Assembly: GCA_035610835.1 (NCBI GenBank)
Contig: CM069449.1
Location: 14,733,963-14,797,962, forward strand
DNA from: Ophiura sarsii
Taxonomy: Eukaryota; Echinodermata; Ophiuroidea; Amphilepidida; Ophiuridae
DNA length: 64,000 bases
Direction: 5' to 3'
Of the stretch, positions 57,019-64,000 are shown in pieces. Position numbers and translations under genes: made by a program. The notes under the pieces were generated by a model, which worked only from the letters and a program-made list of their open reading frames with translations, was not told the origin of the DNA and did not search any database. Numbering within the stretch: the first letter of the stretch is position 1; every line of letters begins with the position of its first letter.

Positions 57019-57339
57019 GAGGTTTAGACAACCTATAAAGTTGTTTTCGCAAGTTGAACCACGCGCTGAGCGTGGTACAAAAATAACGGGCCGCAGCGCG
57101 GTACCATATTGTAGCATTGTCAGGTACTCAGGTGTTGTAGGTTCCAGGAAGGACCCTCCGTACATACCGTGTGACTGGGCAATATTTTATATTTCAACTT
57201 AGTTTCACAGCCACTTACCATATGGGTAGCACGTTACTCTAATTATATGTATATGTTAAATTAAAGAGGTTCTGAACAATATTATTATTATATGAAATTA
57301 TACGCTTGGATTCTGCCATACAAATACACGAATATCACT
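57019..57339. other. no gene recognised
   Basis: Short non-repetitive DNA before the 12-bp satellite. A 61-codon frame here shows no family resemblance. Confidence 0.45.
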
Positions 57340-57582
57340 AAAATATGATATCCTAATATGATATCCTAATATGAAATCCTTTGGAGTCATATTTGTAACA
57401 CATTATATAAGATAGCAGATGTGATACAATATGTGATATCACATGCGAAATCCTATGTGATAGCATATGAAACATCGTATGTGTTACCATACGTGATATC
57501 ATGTGTAATATCGTATGTAATATTATAAATGATGTCATATGTTATATCATATGCGATATCGAATATAATATCATATGTGATA

Positions 57583-57722
57583 GGTTTGCGCTAGAAATTG
57601 GCAGCACCCTAGTTGATGCGACATGATTCTGATGATTCACCAGCAGCAAAATCACAGCGCTTTGAGCCATTTGGAAAAGGCGCTATATAAATACTGATTA
57701 TTATTATTATTATTATTATTAT
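57583..57722 (+). mobile_element. SINE-like insertion with L2-type tail
   Basis: A 140-bp segment ends AGCGCTTTGAGCC..GGCGCTATATAAATACTG followed by a TTA run, and interrupts the 12-bp satellite. This tail hairpin plus short repeat is typical of L2-mobilised SINEs. The 5' part (GCTAGAAATTGGCAGCACCC) was not matched to a tRNA. Confidence 0.65.
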
Positions 57723-57877
57723 GTGATTACATATGTGAAATCAAATGTTATATAATATGTAATATTATATGTGATATCATATGTGGACGGGATACTATTT
57801 GTGATATGTAATATCATATGTGATATCATTTCTGGATATCATATGGTATATCATATGTAATATCATTTTTGATGTCA

Positions 57878-58739
57878 TACAGGGTGACCCAATACAAATT
57901 GTAACGGTCCATCAGGTGATCGTAATCATCGTTCACTTTTCAATTATCCAGCATTGTTTAATACTTAACTGAGTAATAATCGATCGTGATATTCATAACA
58001 CCCACTAAACAAAAACAATACAAGTCATTGGAAGAGAGAGATTGCGATTAACTCTTTTAATCGTCTCTTGAGAAAGTGGAAACAAAATTATTGAATTGAA
58101 GTTCAGTATATACTTAAGTCTAACTTGGAGGTTTAATAAATAAAAGAACATGTGAATAAACCAAACAATGGCAATTTTAATTGATGTACTATTGTTGTTC
58201 TCAAATGTTATTCATTAACATGGATTAGGACATTGGTCTATATATAAATGGCATGGTTTGAGGGAAGATTTAAAATTCTCGCGTCCTAAATAACAAATAT
58301 TGAATTATTGCGCAAAATTGGCGATAGCATACTTCAACCTTTATCAAGTGTTTTAAACGTGAAAAATACCGATAACCTTTTTGTGAGCAATATTATGTTG
58401 AACTTGGTTAACAACTGGCATACTCTTATTTAGAATAAAAGAATAAAAGAGAACAAGAGCACAATAATGAATGTTATCTTTGAGAAAGCAGTATTCATTA
58501 ATTGTTTGTCTGTGTTGTCTGAATCACTCGTTATGTGCAAACTTGAAGTGTTCTTCGACTACTATTACGTAATCGCTCATTTCTTCGTAATTACAAAACT
58601 GATTCAAACGCGGTTTGCTTCAAATTATAGCCAACTAATTTGCCTTCATTGTGCCGTATCAGATATTCTATTCTAACCTGTAATCAGGAAGTTACGATCA
58701 CATAATGGAGCGTTACAATTGTTATTGGGACACCCTGTA
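57878..58739. mobile_element. mariner-like non-autonomous element
   Basis: TACAGGGTGACCCAATACAA at 57878 and its near-complement, which ends GGGACACCCTGTA at 58739, form imperfect 29-bp TIRs with TA flanks. The 862-bp element lies within the 12-bp satellite. No transposase resemblance was seen in the interior. Confidence 0.85.
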
Positions 58740-58808
58740 TGTGATGTCATATGTAATACCATATATGATGTCACATATGATTTCATATGTGATATCATAT
58801 ACAATGGC

Positions 58809-58811
<3 letters not shown>

Positions 58812-58884
<73 letters not shown>

Positions 58885-59010
58885 GACATTTTTGAGCGCC
58901 TAACAACAGATAAATTCTCTAGGCGCTTTACAAAAACATCATAGCTGACTGCAGATGAACCAAAAGCATAAGAGCGAAACAACAAAAGATTTAGTCATTG
59001 CAGTCAATTA
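58812..59010 (-). mobile_element. SINE-like repeat, copy 2, with (AAT)n
   Basis: About 23 AAT units (58812-58882) precede ACATTTTTGAGCGCCTAACA and the same body as 28525-28690, including CTCTAGGCGCTTTACAAAAA and GAGCGAAACAACAAAAGATT. It is oriented on the minus strand with the microsatellite as its tail. Confidence 0.75.
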
Positions 59011-59975
59011 TGATTAACATGATAAAATGGTCTTAAGCTACACATCATACACATTATACACAATATTAAAAAACATGAGAAATGATCAAAAATGTAATAT
59101 CATATTGATATCATGTGTAATATGTGAGTTTGATAATGTGATATTATACGTGATATCATATGTTATATCATATGTGATATCATATGTAATATCATGTGTG
59201 ATATCACGCGTGATAGCATAAGAAATATCGTATATAGTATCAAATGTAATATCGTATGTAATATGACGTCATGTGATATCATAGGTGATATCATTTCTGG
59301 ATATCATATATAATATAATATAATATAATATAATATAATATAATATAATATAATATAATATAATATAATATAATATAATATCATATAATATCATATAATA
59401 TCATATAATATAATATAATATAATATAATATAATATGTTATATTATATTATATGTAATATCATATATGATATCATGTGTGATATCAAATGTGATATCGTG
59501 TGAGATATTATATGTGAAATCATATGTGATATTGTATGTGAAATCATATGTGATATTATATGTGAAATTATATGTGATATCATATTTGATATCATAGGTA
59601 ATATATGTAATATAGTGTAATATCATAGGTAATATTATATGTTATATAATTTGTGGATATCATTATGTTATGTCATATATCATATCACATGTGATATCAT
59701 ATGTAATATTATATGTTATTTTGTATGTAATATCATTATAATGTCATGTGGTATCATATGTGAAATCATATATAATATTATATGTGATCTAATTTCTTGA
59801 TATCATAAGTAATACATATTATGTGGATATTATATGTGATATATGTAATATCATATGTGATCTAGTTTCTGGATATCATAGGGGCAATAACAAGATTTGG
59901 TGGTATGACCTGAAAGTTTTAAATTTAATTTAAATTCCAATTACCCATTGAATTTATTGTATACACTTGTAGGTA

Positions 59976-60624
59976 TACAGGGTGAGTCAAAAAAAAGTTT
60001 ACTCAACTTCAGCGATTTTTTTAGAAGAAAGTATTCGTTTGTTTTCAAAACAATTTACTACCGTATAAAGACAAATCAATTAGCTTTACTATGATTTTTT
60101 TCTGGTTTAGATTGGTTGAGGGAAACTTATTTTACGCTGTTTTGAATAAAAGTGACCAATTTAACGTCCGAACACGCTTTCATAAGATCGACCAATAAAA
60201 AATTACAATTCCGACAGCGAAAGGATCAATTCCTTTATTATGAAATGATTAAAGTGTGGTTTTGTGTCATAAATAGGATTTAATGCATATTTCATGTTTT
60301 AATCTATTAGGAGACAATTTTGAACAAGTCTATTGTCTACTTAATTCTTTTAATAAACAAGATGTGTAATGCTTTACATCATAATCCTAGTAAACAGTAT
60401 TAAGCTCGTTAAGCTTGAAATTAAAAACCGTGTTTTTGGTGAAAAAACAGCTCCTGTACAGAAATAGTCATATTTACTTAACGGTATCATCAAATAGCGT
60501 GATTTTTTTCCCAGATTGTAGAAAATAAATGGCGCAATCATTTAAAGTTTTGTTTGCCTTGATTTTGTGGTCAGAAATATATATATATATTTTTTTTTTT
60601 CTATTTTTTTTGACTCACCCTGTA
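59976..60624. mobile_element. mariner-like MITE
   Basis: TACAGGGTGAGTC followed by eight A at the left end, and eight T followed by GACTCACCCTGTA at the right end, make perfect 21-bp TIRs with TA flanks. The 649-bp interior is AT-rich with no transposase frame. It has the same TACAGGGTG start as the other two mariner-type elements in this window but a different family sequence. Confidence 0.88.
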
Positions 60625-62940
60625 TGAGACAATCAAATGTTTGAAGGATTTGTTTGTAAATTTCAAGAAATGATCGTCAGAAGTTGAAAGATGTTTTTTA
60701 TAAAAAAAACCTATTTGTTACAAAGGTGATGTTCTACCATGTAGTGGATCGAAATAGGCTTTTTGAAAATTATGCTTTTAATTCTATAGCCTGGGTCTAT
60801 TTTATCCTCGAAAACGTGCACGCCGGGTGGAACAAAGTGATTGGCTTGTTGGATTCTTTTGGATTCAGCAGGGTTAGGGTTAACATAATATCTTATGTAT
60901 TTCTTTGTTTTTCAACCAGTGATATATATCGTACGTTCCTTTAAAATGTCATTACTTAAAATATTATGGAGCTATAGCCATGAAAATACCCCCAACATTT
61001 GTGATAATTCAAATTATTTTGAGTATGGTATTACAAAAATGTAAATACTGTACCTATTTTGCATATAATTAAAACAGTGTTTCTAGACTTCAAACGCCGT
61101 TTTCGCAAAATGGTCATATTGATCATGATCCCGGGGTCTTTTCTCAAGTAAGGAAGTGTATAGAACGCTGTAATTGAGATTGGAGTTAGACTATATATAT
61201 CTACAGGTGATATCATAGCCTTTTTTGCAATTTCGTTCTTGTTTTAATTTTTATAGCCATTTTTATTTTGAAAAATGCTTATTTTGTGTGTAACAAATTG
61301 ATTTTTTAACATTTTTCGTCAAAATGTATGCAATTTTGAAAGTTTTGGACACATATTAGAAATAAGGGCTATGTTATCCTGACATTAATGTGTGTAAGCA
61401 TGTTTCTAGTCAACAGAAACAACGAAAAATGTTTGCGTTCTTCCAGGAGTACCCCGGGATAAATTAAGCGTTAACATCCATTATTATGCAAATTAGATAC
61501 ATTTTGTATTTTTTTCTCTGTCAATTCTACTGAATGGTCAAGAGTGTTAACATATGCAAAGATGCGTTTTGTATGACTTAAATTAAAGAAACAGGGTTTT
61601 TTATGGTAGCCCATGATCTTATTAACTGTAAATATAAATATTTGTTGTTTGAAATGCGTAATACCTTAGTCTCAACTAATGTATAACAAAAACCTATGCA
61701 TTGACACGAGTTGGGAGGAAACTCCGAAGTCCGATGTAACGTGAGTAACGATACACATCAACTAGTTGTCCTACTCAATTGTTCCTTACTCCAGGTACTT
61801 AATTTGATAACAGGAAATATAATGGGCTATGTGTAGTTTAATTAAAATGGCAGAGGTTTGAAAACTGTAACGTGAGTAACAATTGTAACGTGAGTAACGG
61901 CCTAACATGTATTGTGGCATTAAGAAATGGATTTCTTCTTGCTTTTACTGCACTTGGTGTTAGTCATCTATCAGTCTTATGTCAGTCTGGCGTTTCCATC
62001 ACTTCGTATGCACTATCTTTAGGGGTCATTTCAGATCATTTCAAGTTTAATAACAAGTAAAACAGTTACTTTGGCCTCCGAAAGTCACTTTTGAATGTAT
62101 TAGTGTTAAATATACGTGAATACCTTACTTTCACAATGTTGTTGAGTATTATCTGCGCAATTCTTGTGTTCACCCTTCCTAAGTTCAAAAATAATAATTT
62201 TGCTCAAAGGTGCGGAATTCAGCAACCTTGATTACTATGATGTAATTCTTCAATTGTATGTAATAATTTTCACATGACACTTGTAAACATAATGTTAAGT
62301 TACATAAACGAAAATATTTCTTAAATTGTTTCTATTTTAATGTAAACAGATACTATTTTCATCAACATATTGTCGGTGTAACATGCAGAGAATTTGCAAA
62401 ATGTCCTGTGAAGCGGTCATAATTTATACCATTTGGAGACATACTAACATTTTGGGAAAGGAAATACATCAAGTCAAGACTATTTCATAACATAGTGAGC
62501 TAATCTGCACGAGCAATATAAATACAATTTGTATTTGCGAAAATAATTAATGTGAGTTACGGCTATTTTGGTCAATTTTCTAAAGGTGTTTGTCTAATCT
62601 AATGAGATTATATTCACCATGCATTTGTAGATTGTTAGCTATGTCAACCATGTAAAACTTGTTTCAACAAAATATCCTGTATGACACTTTGTGAATAAAG
62701 GCTTGTTGCCATGTTATGATGTCAACAAAAATGTAACGTGAGTAACAGAAGTTTGTCCTTCTTACTCGCAAGTCATGGCGTGTATTGCATTTCGAAATTG
62801 CATATACATTTAGTGCTGGGTCTTGTTTAACTTACTGTAGAGAAAAACTTTCTGTCGAGCATGATCGCCTGAAAAATATAGCACTTCCAAAAAAGACATG
62901 TAGCGAAAAAGCGTAACGTGAGTAACATGGAATTGCCCAT
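60625..62940. other. no gene recognised; carries five GTAACGTGAGTAAC copies
   Basis: The exact 14-mer GTAACGTGAGTAAC occurs at 61736, 61867, 61885, 62733 and 62913, always on the plus strand. The block separates two parts of the 12-bp satellite, so it is probably an insertion. Weak ends GGGCAAT (about 59883) and ATTGCCC (about 62932) could be its termini. No transposase or other domain was seen. Confidence 0.5.
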
Positions 62941-63233
62941 AATTATGTAATATCATATATGATATCCTATGCGATATGACATGTGATATCGTCCTGTAAT
63001 ATCATATGTTATACCATATGTGTGGATATCATATGTGATATATGGACTATCATATGTGATATCATTTCTGGATATCATATCATGTATAATGTCATATGTG
63101 ATATCATCATGTGTTATATCATATGTAATATCATATAATATCATATGTTATATCATTTCTGGATATCACATGTGATATGATTCGTATGTGATATCATATG
63201 TGATTTCCATACGTGATATCATATGTGAGATCA

Positions 63234-63457
63234 TACAGTACAGCTCGAAATAGAATGGACAATGTCAACGCACTTCATTGCAATGTCATTGCAATGTCAT
63301 TGCAATGTCAGTGCAATGACATTGCAATGACTGCACTAATCGGGTTACATCTCAAGGCATCATTGCAATGTCATTGCAATGTCAGTGCAATATCATTGCA
63401 ATGTCAGTGCAATGTCATTGCAATGACAGTGTCCATTCTATTTCGAGCTGTACTGTA
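63234..63457. mobile_element. MITE with 28-bp perfect TIRs and CATTGCAATG core
   Basis: TACAGTACAGCTCGAAATAG at 63234 and its complement ending at 63457 belong to perfect 28-bp TIRs with TA flanks. The interior repeats the palindrome CATTGCAATG and variants about ten times at 12-bp steps (CATTGCAATGTC). It sits in the 12-bp satellite. Confidence 0.88.
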
Positions 63458-63540
63458 TGTGATATTATTTTTGGATATCATATGTAATATTATATGTTAT
63501 ATCATATGTGGATATCATATTATTTGGATTCTGCAATATG

Positions 63541-64000
63541 TTTATGTGATTTAATACCAGTAAAATCATACAATGACGTCTAATCTATCAACAGCATCGG
63601 TACCAAAAGGAAATTGACTAGGGGTGTTGCTGTGTGAATTCACATAGTTCTTATTGTAGGATAACAAAAAATCACCCATGTAGGTCTATGTATAAAGTGA
63701 TATAACTTAAATTTGTATGGGGGTGAAAGAAACAGTAAAAAGAGGAACGATAGTTAACGACTTTGAAAAAGGGGGTTTAACAATGATCAGCCTTCCTGAC
63801 TTTTTAGATTCTCTTAAATAAATAGATTGACAAATGAAACGGTCTCTACTCTTCAAAAACTCAGTATTGGTATCGACATATTTAAATGTAATTGTAATTA
63901 TAAGTCTTTGAATGAAAGGTATCCACAAGAAATAAATCACCTGGAATTATTATACCGTAAGCTTGTTGAATCATTGTTGAAATGTAATAGGCTCTTCACA
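63541..64000. other. no gene recognised
   Basis: Non-repetitive DNA to the window end. A 77-codon minus-strand frame has no recognisable family. Confidence 0.45.

Larger units (their letters stand above)
57340..63540. repeat. 12-bp GATATCATATGT satellite, broken by insertions
   Basis: Blocks of GATATCATATGT/GTAATATCATAT lie at about 57340-57582, 57723-57877, 58740-58811, 59095-59880, 62945-63233 and 63458-63535. The unit combines GATATC and CATATG palindromes, so both strands look alike. A pure ATAAT run occupies about 59308-59440. Gaps are filled by SINE-like, mariner-like and other insertions. Isoleucine/tyrosine-rich open frames across it are repeat-derived. Confidence 0.92.

Noticed and set aside
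57353..63144. Ile/Tyr/Ser-rich frames and poly-Asn, poly-Tyr and poly-Leu frames
   Set aside because: They are translations of the 12-bp satellite and of the AAT microsatellite.

Overview
This window looks like nuclear DNA from an invertebrate animal, most plausibly a marine deuterostome such as an echinoderm or hemichordate. It is AT-rich, has no operons or bacterial-type genes, and is dominated by transposons and satellites. The elements seen are L2/CR1-type and RTE-type LINEs, a DIRS-type remnant, mariner- and hAT-type DNA elements, L2-tailed SINE-like repeats and foldback elements. The lineage is an inference from this repertoire and from the receptor family; no species-specific marker was recognised.

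Only one intact host gene is evident: a single-exon leucine-rich-repeat rhodopsin-type GPCR (48802-53568, +, 1588 aa) of the LGR/GRL101 type. It has about 40 LRRs. Thirty of them form an exact 15 x 144-bp coding tandem array that carries a regularly spaced N-glycosylation sequon. A foldback element lies just upstream (48128-48684), and a 2.5-kb inverted repeat made of YY1-like motifs starts 250 bp downstream (53821-56318).

Layout. 1-330: 110-bp hairpin tandem. 335-6900: mostly unannotatable, with a 50-bp-class degenerate tandem near 4 kb. 6900-7530: exact 49-bp minisatellite. 7560-13655: nothing recognised. 13660-14080: a dense chain of short hairpins that includes a canonical histone-type 3' stem-loop and ends in a hammerhead-like motif. 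16178-17293: mariner-like element with 28-bp perfect TIRs and a decayed DUF4817 transposase fragment. 17797-22893: GC-rich inverted repeat, then a 331-bp tandem duplication interrupted by a full-length L2-like LINE (18579-22186, intact 1061-aa ORF, 7-bp target duplication). 22965-31330: short tandem arrays, two foldback elements, SINE-like tails and a G27 tract. 31700-42060: satellites (about 120-bp and about 190-bp families), with a full-length RTE LINE (35021-38915, intact 1043-aa ORF, 9-bp target duplication) inserted into the 120-bp family. 41537-41890: DIRS-type RNase H and tyrosine-recombinase fragments. 42205-43375: eight copies of a 145-147-bp satellite. 43581-44283: hAT-type MITE and hAT transposase relic. 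44740-46540: GATA/GATT and TTTGACACAA low-complexity DNA. 46955-48684: two foldback elements. 57340-63540: a 12-bp GATATC/CATATG satellite with at least five later insertions.

The two LINEs have intact single ORFs, clean target duplications and intact 3' tails, so both are probably young. The L2-like LINE is a plausible source of the machinery that moved the SINE-like repeats sharing a GCGC...TATATAA-type tail; this is inference. Most other features are non-coding and structural, and the long stretches marked as empty really did show nothing I could support.
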